Shown piece after piece: positions 18,568 through 25,365 of a stretch of 64,000 nt of DNA. The DNA is taken from NCBI GenBank assembly GCA_044464225.1, contig JBIQLN010000015.1:17618-81617 (forward strand), in the 5' to 3' direction. Under the pieces are notes generated by a model. That model was given only the letters and a program-made list of their open reading frames with translations, was not told the DNA's origin and did not search any database. Position 1 is the stretch's first letter. The number at the start of each line of letters is the position of its first letter. Made by a program: the position numbers and the translations under genes. Origin of the DNA: 66-474 sp044464225. GTDB lineage: Bacteria; Pseudomonadota; Gammaproteobacteria; Xanthomonadales; Rhodanobacteraceae.

Positions 18568-19575
18568 ATGAAGCGCGCCAACATCAGCGACGTGGCCCGC
18601 GTGGCGAACACCTCGCGCAAAACCGTCTCGCGGGTGCTCAACAACGAGCCGAACGTCAGCGAATCCACGCGCCAGCAGGTGCTGGATGCGATGGCCGCGC
18701 TCAAGTACCGCCCGCTCACCTCGGCACGCAGCCTCGCGACCAATCGCTCGTTCACGGTCGGCCTGCTGTACGACAACCGTTCGCCCAGTTACATCATGGA
18801 AGTGCAGGCCGGCGTGCTCGAGGCTTGCGAAGCGCAGCACTACAGCATGACGGTGCAGCCGCTGGTTTCCACGTCGCCCGATTTCGTCGAGCGCGTCGAC
18901 GACATCCTGACGCGCCATCGTCCCGACGGACTGATCCTGACGCCGCCGATCACCGATCACGCAGCCTTGCTGAAGAGCCTGCGCAAGAGCGGCGTGCCGT
19001 TCGCCTCGATTTCCCCGCGCCATCCGGAAAACCAGGTCGGCGTGATCCTGCGCGAACGCGAGGCCGCGGCCGCGATGGTGGCGCACCTGGTTTCGCTGGG
19101 CCACACGCGCATCGCGCACATCGTCGGCGACCTGGAACACGGCGCCGGCGTATGGCGCCTGGCCGGCTATCGCGACGGCATGAAGCGCGCGGGCCTGAAG
19201 GAGAACCCGGCCTACATGGTGCAAGGCCGGTTCTCGTTCGAATCCGGTGTCGCCGCCGCGCGCAAATTGCTGGCGCTGAAGCAACGGCCCACCGCCATCT
19301 TCGCGGGCGACGACGACATGGCCACCGGCACGATCTGGGCCGCCTCCGAAGCGGGCCTGTCGGTACCGGGCGACATTTCCGTGTGTGGCTTCGACGACAC
19401 CACGATCGCGACCCAGGTGTGGCCGCCGTTGACCACCATCCACCAGCCCGTGCACGCCATGGCCCGGCGCGCCACAGAGGAACTGTTGCGGCTCGTGCTC
19501 GGCCGCGGCGAGGCCCGCATGGTCGAACTCGATTACGAAATGCGCATCCGCGCTTCGACGGGGCCACGGCGATAG
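18568..19575 (+). CDS. LacI-family transcriptional regulator of the sugar locus
   Basis: Repressor of 335 residues. The N-terminal LacI helix-turn-helix reads NISDVARVANTSRKTVSRVL followed by NNEPNVSESTRQQVLDAM (about residues 4-45); the hinge is LKYRPLTSARSLATNRS; a periplasmic-binding-protein-like effector domain fills the rest, with GVILREREAAAAMVAHLVSL, GHTRIAHIVGD and ISVCGFDDTTIATQVWPPLT typical of the family. The ligand is probably a sugar or sugar phosphate released by the neighbouring GH2 enzyme. The likely operator is the palindrome at 9612-9625. The ATG at 18568 has no clear ribosome binding site. The gene is bracketed by two copies of a composite repeat. Confidence 0.92.
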   Translation: MKRANISDVARVANTSRKTVSRVLNNEPNVSESTRQQVLDAMAALKYRPLTSARSLATNRSFTVGLLYDNRSPSYIMEVQAGVLEACEAQHYSMTVQPLVSTSPDFVERVDDILTRHRPDGLILTPPITDHAALLKSLRKSGVPFASISPRHPENQVGVILREREAAAAMVAHLVSLGHTRIAHIVGDLEHGAGVWRLAGYRDGMKRAGLKENPAYMVQGRFSFESGVAAARKLLALKQRPTAIFAGDDDMATGTIWAASEAGLSVPGDISVCGFDDTTIATQVWPPLTTIHQPVHAMARRATEELLRLVLGRGEARMVELDYEMRIRASTGPRR

Positions 19576-19610
19576 GCAGCCCGACCAGATTGCGTCGTCC
19601 CGCTTTTTGC

Positions 19611-19766
19611 CGTCGTCCCCGCGAAAGCGGACTGCGTTTGCAGGATTGCAAATGCGAACGCCGCAGGCGGCCCGAAGGGCGAGCGCCAAGGATGGCGCGA
19701 GTTTATCCAGTGTCTTTCACATGGCGTGCCGAAAGTCGCCGGGTCCCCGCTTTCGCGGGGATGACG
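19611..19766. repeat. Composite palindromic repeat, copy 2 (after lacI gene)
   Basis: Begins CGTCGTCCCCGCGAAAGCGG and ends TCCCCGCTTTCGCGGGGATG ACG, an inverted pair about 115 bp apart. The interior matches copy 1 at 18332-18515 in order and wording (GCGAACGCCG, GGCGGCCCGAAGGGCGAG, GTGTCTTT). Together the two copies flank the LacI gene in direct orientation. Confidence 0.75.
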
Positions 19767-19844
19767 ATGACATTGGCCTTGTTTCGCACGCATCCGCGCC
19801 TGCGATACTTCATCCAGGCCAAAACACGTTCACCAAAGGAGCGC

Positions 19845-20693
19845 ATGATGTCCGCCGCACCGCATCCCGCGAAGCCATCCCGAACGTTTCATTTCATTTC
19901 CGGCCTGCCGCGTTCCGGCAGCACCCTTTTGGCGGCGATCCTGAAACAGAACCCACGCTTCCACGCCGGCATGACCAGCCCCATCGCCGACATCATGGGC
20001 GTCGTCGTCGCGGAGATGAGCACCAAGAACGATTTCTCGCACGCGATTTCCGACGAAGCACGCGTGTCGGTCATGCGCGGCCTGGTCGAGAATTTCTACG
20101 TCGCGCAAACCGATGCCGAAGTGGTGTTCGACACCAGCCGGCTATGGTGCAGCCGCATGCAGATGCTCGACACGCTGTTCCCGCGCGCCAAGGTCATCGC
20201 CTGCGTGCGGCAATTGCCGTGGGTGCTGGACAGCATGGAGCGGCTGGTGCGCCAGCAGCCGGTCAGCGTCAGCAAGGTGTTCCGCTTCGATACCAACACC
20301 ACCATCTATTCACGGGCACAGGCACTGGCCGATCCGCGAGGCATGGTCGGCTTTTCATTCCAGGCCATCAAGGATGCGTTCTACGGCCAATACGCCTCCG
20401 GCCACCTGATGCTGCTCACTTACGAAACCCTGACCAAAAGCCCCGAAGCGGCGCTGCGCAAGGTCTACGAATTCATCGGCGAGCCATGGTACGACCACGA
20501 CTTCGACAGCGTCGAATACGGCGCCAGCGAGTTCGACTCGCGCGTCGGCATGCCCGGCCTGCACACCGTCCGTTCCAAGGTCGAAGCGCCCGAACGCAAA
20601 CCCATCCTGCCGCTCGAAATCTTCAACCGCTTCGTGCCCGAGTCATTCTGGCTGGACCCGAAGAACAACATCAGCGGCGTGCCGGTGGTGTGA
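19845..20693 (+). CDS. Sulfotransferase-family protein
   Basis: Protein of 282 residues with the PAPS 5'-phosphosulfate loop FISGLPRSGSTLLAAIL at about 18-34 and a later PAPS 3'-phosphate region (VIACVRQLPWVLDSMERL). YETLTKSPEAALRKVYEFIGEPW is the typical sulfotransferase C-terminal block. The family moves sulfate from PAPS to sugars, lipids or peptides; substrate here is unknown. AAAGGAG lies 4 nt before the ATG at 19845, and a second ATG follows immediately. It is preceded by the repeat at 19611-19766, so it is probably not in the sugar operon, and it converges on the lipoprotein cluster. Confidence 0.83.
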   Translation: MMSAAPHPAKPSRTFHFISGLPRSGSTLLAAILKQNPRFHAGMTSPIADIMGVVVAEMSTKNDFSHAISDEARVSVMRGLVENFYVAQTDAEVVFDTSRLWCSRMQMLDTLFPRAKVIACVRQLPWVLDSMERLVRQQPVSVSKVFRFDTNTTIYSRAQALADPRGMVGFSFQAIKDAFYGQYASGHLMLLTYETLTKSPEAALRKVYEFIGEPWYDHDFDSVEYGASEFDSRVGMPGLHTVRSKVEAPERKPILPLEIFNRFVPESFWLDPKNNISGVPVV

Positions 20694-20753
20694 AGGGGGA
20701 GTGGCTGGAATGCAGCGGGACTGCGGAACCCGAGTCGCGCCCACTCCGCCGCA

Positions 20754-21545
20754 TCAGGGACCGGGTACCGTGACGCGCGCCACCGTGGTGCCGTCCCGGC
20801 TGTCGCGCAGGTTCCAGGAAACGACGCGCGCGACGATGGTGCCGCCGGCGGGGTCGGGGAGGACCTGTTCGATCTTCAAGGTCGTATCGAGGTTGAGCAT
20901 GTGGTCGCCGTAGCGGTCGGTGATGCCCTGGGCCTGTTCCTTCGGCACGCTCCACGACTGCGCGGCGAGTGCGTTGCTGAATTTCAGGGTCACGGTCTGG
21001 TCCAGTGCCTTGAAGGTGTAGACCGAACCCGGTGACAGCGCGCCGATGGTGAATTCGCCGTACGTCGGGTCGTACTGGCTGAGGTTCGCATTGGCCGTCA
21101 GATGGAGCACGCCGACGCCGCGCACGGCGGCGAGGCCGCCTTCGAATGCCGCCTTGACCGCAACGCGTTGCGCCGCCTTGTCCGCGCCCGGCGCGTAGCG
21201 CACCCGCTGGTCCTGTTCGACCCATTGTTCGACCGGCGGCGTGATGCTGGCAAGGTCGTAATACAGGTACACCATGGTCGCGTTGTCGGGGTTGCTCAGT
21301 TCGCCAGTGCGCGCAGCCAGGTTGCCGCCAGCCGGCGGGGCTTGCGCCGCCTGTGCAGTTGGCGGCGCGACGGGTGTGTTCGCAGTCGGTGCGGCCGATG
21401 TGGTAGATGCGGCACCGGAGACGGACGCGGAGGCGGAAGCCGGTGCCTCAGACTTCCCGCAGCCGCCCAGCAGCGCCAGCGCGATCGAGATGCCGATCGC
21501 GGTGCTTCCGATGCCCGTTCCTGATCCAGACGATGGCTTGTGCAT
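20754..21545 (-). CDS. Lipoprotein of unknown function (possibly DUF4852-like)
   Basis: Predicted lipoprotein of 263 residues: the signal ISIALALLGGCGKSEAPAS carries a lipobox with Cys at about 29, followed by a low-complexity Ala/Ser/Thr/Pro linker to about residue 80. The folded part contains MVYLYYDLASITPPVEQWVE, DQRVRYAPGADKAAQR and a C-terminal RVVSWNLRDSRDGTTVARVT. I think this resembles the DUF4852 group but cannot confirm it. It is the last gene of a leftward cluster of small envelope proteins (20754-25153), 12 bp after the preceding lipoprotein gene, so the two are probably co-transcribed. Confidence 0.75.
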   Translation of the reverse strand: MHKPSSGSGTGIGSTAIGISIALALLGGCGKSEAPASASASVSGAASTTSAAPTANTPVAPPTAQAAQAPPAGGNLAARTGELSNPDNATMVYLYYDLASITPPVEQWVEQDQRVRYAPGADKAAQRVAVKAAFEGGLAAVRGVGVLHLTANANLSQYDPTYGEFTIGALSPGSVYTFKALDQTVTLKFSNALAAQSWSVPKEQAQGITDRYGDHMLNLDTTLKIEQVLPDPAGGTIVARVVSWNLRDSRDGTTVARVTVPGP

Positions 21546-21557
21546 GGCATTCCCCCC

Positions 21558-22550
21558 TCAAAGTTTCACGGCATCGGCATTCTTCGAAGCGTCCTTGACC
21601 TGCTGGGCGCGGCGCTGCGCGTCCATCGCCTGCAGGCCATGCTTGGTCGCGGTCAAGGCGTTGTAGCCGCCCGCCTGATCGACCACCCCTACCTGCATGA
21701 ACCTGGCGAGATCGGGGTTGCTGCCCAGCCGGATGATCTTGGCCTCCACGACGATGCCGCAGTCGGCCGACAGGTTCATGCCGCCGTCCGGATCGGAGAC
21801 GCCATTGCACCGGTTGAACAGGGGCGACGTTTCCGTGATCAGCCGGCCGCGCGGATCGTAGGCCCACCGCAGGCCGCGGTAACCGGTTTGGTAACCGGAG
21901 GAGTCCTGCTTGTGCGTGGGCGGACCGTATTTGTCGATCAATGACTGCGTGACGCTGTCCAGCGTCGGGTCCTTGCCCGTGTCGAACCATTGTTCGCGTG
22001 TCACGGCGATGACCTTCTCCTGGCCCGGCATGCCCATCGTGGTGACGAACCATTTCGCTTGCCCGGGCTTCATGTCCTCGCGCACCGCGTTCATGCCGCG
22101 GTCCATGGCATTGCGTTCCATCTCCTGGACGATCTGCCGTCCGGTCTTCTGCACCTTCGCTTCGGCAAAGCGCGCGCTGAAACCCTGGCGGATGGTTTGG
22201 CCATAAGTCTGGATGTCGAAGCCGCGGCTGGTGTCGGGCGTGACGACCAGCAACGGATTGCTGCACATCACCGCGTTGGCGGCCTGCTCATAGGTGATGC
22301 CGGGGCGTACGCCGAGCACGTCGTCGACCGGCGTGCCCTGCGCCGCGGCCGGAAGATCCGCGGGACAATGCACGTCGCCGCGCATGTGCGCCGCGACTTC
22401 GGTGGTGGAAGCGTTCGCAGGCAGGCTGGCCGCCGCCGCCTTGGTGGCTTCCGCCGACACGGCCGGGGTCTTGTCCGACCCGCAGCCGGCCAACAGCGCG
22501 GTCGCAAGCAGCAGGCTCAAAGTGATGGGCGTTGTCTTGAACGTTTTCAT
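21558..22550 (-). CDS. Lipoprotein of unknown function
   Basis: Predicted lipoprotein of 330 residues. The signal TLSLLLATALLAGCGSDKTPA gives a lipobox with Cys near residue 22. Later blocks include DDVLGVRPGITYEQAANAVM, a short motif seen in proteins that parse repeated calcium- or peptidoglycan-independent modules, then DPTLDSVTQSLIDKYGPPTH followed by a GYRGLRWAYDPRGRLI stretch; none identifies a known function. AGGAG lies 9 nt before the ATG at 22550. Upstream comes a 153-bp inverted repeat, downstream (12 bp) a second lipoprotein. Probably a secreted or periplasm-facing protein acting with its neighbour. Confidence 0.75.
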   Translation of the reverse strand: MKTFKTTPITLSLLLATALLAGCGSDKTPAVSAEATKAAAASLPANASTTEVAAHMRGDVHCPADLPAAAQGTPVDDVLGVRPGITYEQAANAVMCSNPLLVVTPDTSRGFDIQTYGQTIRQGFSARFAEAKVQKTGRQIVQEMERNAMDRGMNAVREDMKPGQAKWFVTTMGMPGQEKVIAVTREQWFDTGKDPTLDSVTQSLIDKYGPPTHKQDSSGYQTGYRGLRWAYDPRGRLITETSPLFNRCNGVSDPDGGMNLSADCGIVVEAKIIRLGSNPDLARFMQVGVVDQAGGYNALTATKHGLQAMDAQRRAQQVKDASKNADAVKL

Positions 22551-22612
22551 GGCGAAAACTCCTGTTTGGTAACGGGCGGTCGGCGCGTTCGCACTCGCCG
22601 AACAAGTGGCTT

Positions 22613-22765
22613 GGAACTTGTCCGTAAACAACGAAACCGTTCGTGTTGAGCGTGGCGAAGAGAAGCGTCGCGAAGTCGAAACACCGGAATTGCGCATCCG
22701 TTGCACTTCGACTTCGCGCCTTCGGCGCTACGCTCAGTGCGAACGACGGGTTACCGACAAGTTCC
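22613..22765. repeat. 153-bp composite inverted repeat (REP/MITE-like)
   Basis: The outer ends are GGAACTTGTCCGTAAAC (from 22613) and GTTACCGACAAGTTCC (to 22765), inverted to each other. Inside, CGTTCGTGTTGAGCGTGGCG and GCGCGAAGTCGAA-type arms are inverted copies of TTCGACTTCGCGC and GCTACGCTCAGTGCGAACG. It ends one base into the stop codon of the next small lipoprotein gene, so that gene borrows its stop from the repeat edge. The TGAGCG/GCGAAGTCGAA consensus is widespread in Xanthomonadales genomes. Confidence 0.8.
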
Positions 22766-23043
22766 TAGTCCTTCTTCTTCATCGTGCCCCAGGGCGTATC
22801 GATCGAGCCGTCGGCGTTGCGCGTCAGCACCAGGTCGCCTTCCGAGGAATGCAGCACGATCCTGTCGCCGTCGACGCTGTACTTCATTTCGCGGGTCGAC
22901 CCCAGCAGGGTTGCGTAGGCCTTGCCCGATTCGAACTTGATCGAACCCATGCCGCCTTCCCATGTGCCGCCGATGCCGCCGCTGCAGGCAGCCAGGAGCA
23001 GGGTTGCGAGCAGGGGCGCGAGCATTCGCGTGCGGATGTTCAT
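22765..23043 (-). CDS. Small lipoprotein, tandem paralogue A
   Basis: Predicted lipoprotein of 92 residues: the signal RTRMLAPLLATLLLAACSGG has a lipobox LLAAC with Cys at about 19. The mature domain is a compact beta-rich unit: GTWEGGMGSIKFESGKAYAT, REMKYSVDGDRIVLHSSEGD, LVLTRNADGSIDTPWGTMKK. The next gene upstream (23136-23450) is a paralogue with the same plan and near-identical signal. AGGAG lies before ATG 23043; an earlier in-frame start 15 nt upstream is less likely. The stop codon falls at the edge of a 153-bp inverted repeat. Function unknown. Confidence 0.75.
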   Translation of the reverse strand: MNIRTRMLAPLLATLLLAACSGGIGGTWEGGMGSIKFESGKAYATLLGSTREMKYSVDGDRIVLHSSEGDLVLTRNADGSIDTPWGTMKKKD

Positions 23044-23135
23044 GATGGTTCTCCTCAATGAAATGGATGGCCCGACGCCCGGACGAATGAAGCTGAGCCG
23101 AGACGGATCCGATCGATGGGGCCGGAGGCCACGCG

Positions 23136-23450
23136 CTATTGCCCCGGCGCGGTTTTCTCCAGGGTTCCGCCGAGGCCGTCGAGGTGAAGCGACCCGTCAC
23201 TGTTGCGGGTGAGCGTCAGGTGCGGGTGGCCGTCCGGGCCGTCGACGGTGATCTTGTCGCCATCCACCGTGTACGTGCCCTCGATCGTTTTCATCGACAC
23301 CAGACCGGTCACCCAGGCCTTGCCCGAGTCGAACTTGATCGTCAGCGCGCTGTCGGTTTTGGCGTAGGTGCCGCTGATGCCTCCGCCTCCGCAAGCGGCC
23401 AGGACCAGGGTTGCAAGCAGCGGTGCGAGAAATCGGGTTCGGATGTTCAT
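23136..23450 (-). CDS. Small lipoprotein, tandem paralogue B
   Basis: Predicted lipoprotein of 104 residues, signal RTRFLAPLLATLVLAACGGG with Cys at about 19. The mature part, GTYAKTDSALTIKFDSGKAW, EGTYTVDGDKITVDGPDGHP and LTLTRNSDGSLHLDGLGGTL, aligns by eye with paralogue A (SIKFESGKA / TIKFDSGKA, YSVDGDRIV / YTVDGDKIT, LTRNADGSI / LTRNSDGSL), so the pair arose by local duplication. GGAG lies 8 nt before the ATG. Function unknown; both genes sit downstream of the OB-fold/membrane protein gene and probably share its transcript. Confidence 0.78.
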   Translation of the reverse strand: MNIRTRFLAPLLATLVLAACGGGGISGTYAKTDSALTIKFDSGKAWVTGLVSMKTIEGTYTVDGDKITVDGPDGHPHLTLTRNSDGSLHLDGLGGTLEKTAPGQ

Positions 23451-23489
23451 GACGGTTCTCCAATCGGGGAATGGCAGGGCCGCGCCCCG

Positions 23490-24287
23490 CTATGCGGCGC
23501 TCAAGCTCCGCTTCATGCCCAGCACCGCCAGCACGATCGCCGCGGCAAGCGAGAGGTAGAAGCCGAATCCGAGATGGAACAGGTCGCTCATCCCGCCGCC
23601 GAACTGGCCACCGATGGAATCGAGGGTGTGCAGCGTGGAAAAGACGGCCCACAGGACCGCCAGCAAGGGGATCGCCAGCGCCAGCCAGGCCCGCTGGTTG
23701 CGCCAGAACAGTGGCACCGCGATGCTGGCGTAGCCGAGCATCAGCAGGACTTTGATCATGCCGCCGCCATTGGCGCCCATCTGGCTCATCAAGCTGGCGA
23801 TGTCGAACATCGACTTGCCCATGCTGGCGCCCATCATCGACATCGAAACCGCGTTGAATGCCAGGGTGCCGAGCAGGAACAACACCCATGCGCCCAGGGT
23901 GAGCTTCCCGTAGCGTTCGAGGATCGCGTTGACCGTGGGCGCGTTGTTCGCCGGCATGTCGTTGGCTGCGGTGGTCGATGCGCCGCCGACCGGCGCCGCC
24001 GCGGCACCCGCCGGCGTGCCGGAAGACGGGATCGGCGCGCGCAGCTTGTTCAACGACGCACCGAATTTGCCGGAGAGTTCCGCGGCCTTTTCCCTGATCA
24101 GCACGTCGTCGCCGACGGCGTTGATCGCGCTGATCGTGTCGCCCTCGAATATGAGCTCGACGGTCTTGTTGACGGTTGGCGCGGTGTTGCCACGCCAGGC
24201 GGACAGCACGAACGGGTACTGCTTGCCGTCCGCGACGATCGTGCCGCTGCCGTCGGCGCCGTTGTACTGGATGATCTTGCCTCGCAT
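23490..24287 (-). CDS. Membrane protein with N-terminal cold-shock-like OB domain
   Basis: Protein of 265 residues. The first 55 residues (MRGKIIQYNGADGSGTIVAD then GKQYPFVLSAW and NKTVELIFEGDTISAI) follow the spacing of a cold-shock/OB-fold domain: G-x-I opening, a G-x-I second strand, a YPF third strand and a V-x-F fourth strand. A linker rich in Ala/Pro follows, then about four transmembrane helices from residue 130 (LGAWVLFLLGTLAFNAVSM, VLLMLGYASIAVPLFW, WLALAIPLLAVLWAVFST, LSLAAAIVLAVLGM). The fusion of a nucleic-acid-binding fold to a membrane anchor is not one I recognise with a named function. It heads the lipoprotein pair. Confidence 0.75.
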   Translation of the reverse strand: MRGKIIQYNGADGSGTIVADGKQYPFVLSAWRGNTAPTVNKTVELIFEGDTISAINAVGDDVLIREKAAELSGKFGASLNKLRAPIPSSGTPAGAAAAPVGGASTTAANDMPANNAPTVNAILERYGKLTLGAWVLFLLGTLAFNAVSMSMMGASMGKSMFDIASLMSQMGANGGGMIKVLLMLGYASIAVPLFWRNQRAWLALAIPLLAVLWAVFSTLHTLDSIGGQFGGGMSDLFHLGFGFYLSLAAAIVLAVLGMKRSLSAA

Positions 24288-24326
24288 GGTCGTGTCTCCT
24301 GTCGGTGGCGGATATGGAACCAGTGA

Positions 24327-24827
24327 TCAGCGCAGCGGCGCGTGCACCCGCACGCTCGCCGGCTTCTGGTACGGGAATCCCATGTCGGCCAGCACCGCCC
24401 ATTGCTTCACCGCGCGCGGCACCGCGTCGTACGGGGTCGAGGTGTCCGCGGTCGGATCGGTGTCCAGCCAGATGTCGGTATGGCCACGGCTGTGGATCGC
24501 GACGGTGACCGCACCGGAATAGAGGCTCACGTCCACGATCGCGTTTTCCTCGCCGCCCCTGTGCGGCGCGTTGCCGGAAAGGACGAGGTCGCAACCGACC
24601 AAGTCGATCGGACCGGCTACATCGAGGTTTCGTCGCAGGTGCTGGCGCACTTCCACCGGCAAGCGTTTCAGGCGTGCGGCGACCGCGGGGGCGGCCAGCA
24701 GGTTCTTGTCGCTCACGTAGTTGCCGGCGTAGTCCAGCATCGGCGACACGCCGCCGTCCTTGACGGTGCACGCGGCGGGCGCGGCGATCGGCAGTGCGAG
24801 CAACGCCAGCAGGGCGATGGTCGCCAT
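24327..24827 (-). CDS. Secreted protein of unknown function
   Basis: Exported protein of 166 residues with a signal peptide (TIALLALLALPIAAPAAC). The mature sequence includes SDKNLLAAPAVAARLKRLPV and EVRQHLRRNLDVAGPIDLVG, then CDLVLSGNAPHRGGEENAIV, and a closing block AVPRAVKQWAVLADMGFPYQ. Two cysteines (about 20 and 83) could form a disulfide. No family was recognised. GGGAGG lies 7 nt before ATG 24827. It is 39 bp upstream of the OB-domain membrane protein and 23 bp downstream of the small membrane protein, so the cluster is likely a single transcript. Confidence 0.72.
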   Translation of the reverse strand: MATIALLALLALPIAAPAACTVKDGGVSPMLDYAGNYVSDKNLLAAPAVAARLKRLPVEVRQHLRRNLDVAGPIDLVGCDLVLSGNAPHRGGEENAIVDVSLYSGAVTVAIHSRGHTDIWLDTDPTADTSTPYDAVPRAVKQWAVLADMGFPYQKPASVRVHAPLR

Positions 24828-24850
24828 TGCGATCCTCCCACCCGGCGCGA

Positions 24851-25153
24851 TCAATTCCACGGCCAGTCCGCCATTAGCGCGCAGGACGCCGGCAGGCCGA
24901 TCAATGCAAACACCAACGTGGCGATCACGTAGCGGGTGGCGCCCGGGCGCAGGCCCACGTAGTAGCGGACGAATTCGGCCTCGGGCAGGCGTGCTTCGGC
25001 GGTGTCCGGCTGCTCGCGTTTGATCCGCGCATATTCCGCGAGCGCCTTGCGCTCGCCCACGCCGAGGTGATGCCAGGCATGGGCCCGCCAGCTCTCCGCG
25101 ATCAGGAACAAAACGGCAGCCACGCACAACAGCATCAGCCATGCACCGATCAT
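24851..25153 (-). CDS. Small two-helix membrane protein of unknown function
   Basis: Protein of 100 residues with a hydrophobic helix at each end (AWLMLLCVAAVLFLIAESW and YVIATLVFALIGLPASCALM) and a charged middle, HLGVGERKALAEYARIKREQ, ending in EFVRYYVGLRPGATRY. No family recognised. GAGGG precedes the ATG. It is the first gene of the leftward cluster and is divergent from the kinase fusion gene at 25366, leaving a 212-bp shared regulatory region in which no clear promoter could be assigned by eye. Confidence 0.7.
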   Translation of the reverse strand: MIGAWLMLLCVAAVLFLIAESWRAHAWHHLGVGERKALAEYARIKREQPDTAEARLPEAEFVRYYVGLRPGATRYVIATLVFALIGLPASCALMADWPWN

Positions 25154-25365
25154 GTCCGGCCATCCCTCGGGTCATCGTGGAGATCTCTCCGGTTGCGGTG
25201 GTGGCCAACGGGTGGCCGTGGGGCCATTGGGCGCCTGGGGCGCGGGAAAGTCGTCACGGCCGTCTAACGGATCGCTAACGGCGACGATCGGGTCGCGCCG
25301 GGCGCGTGCGGCCGCCGCGTGGTTGATGCACAATCCCCGGGTCGCGCGCAGACCGGAGCAGGAAG

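Noticed and set aside
19845..20693. Sulfotransferase as part of the glucosaminidase operon
   Set aside because: It lies beyond the regulator and a repeat with its own ribosome binding site; nothing ties it to the operator.
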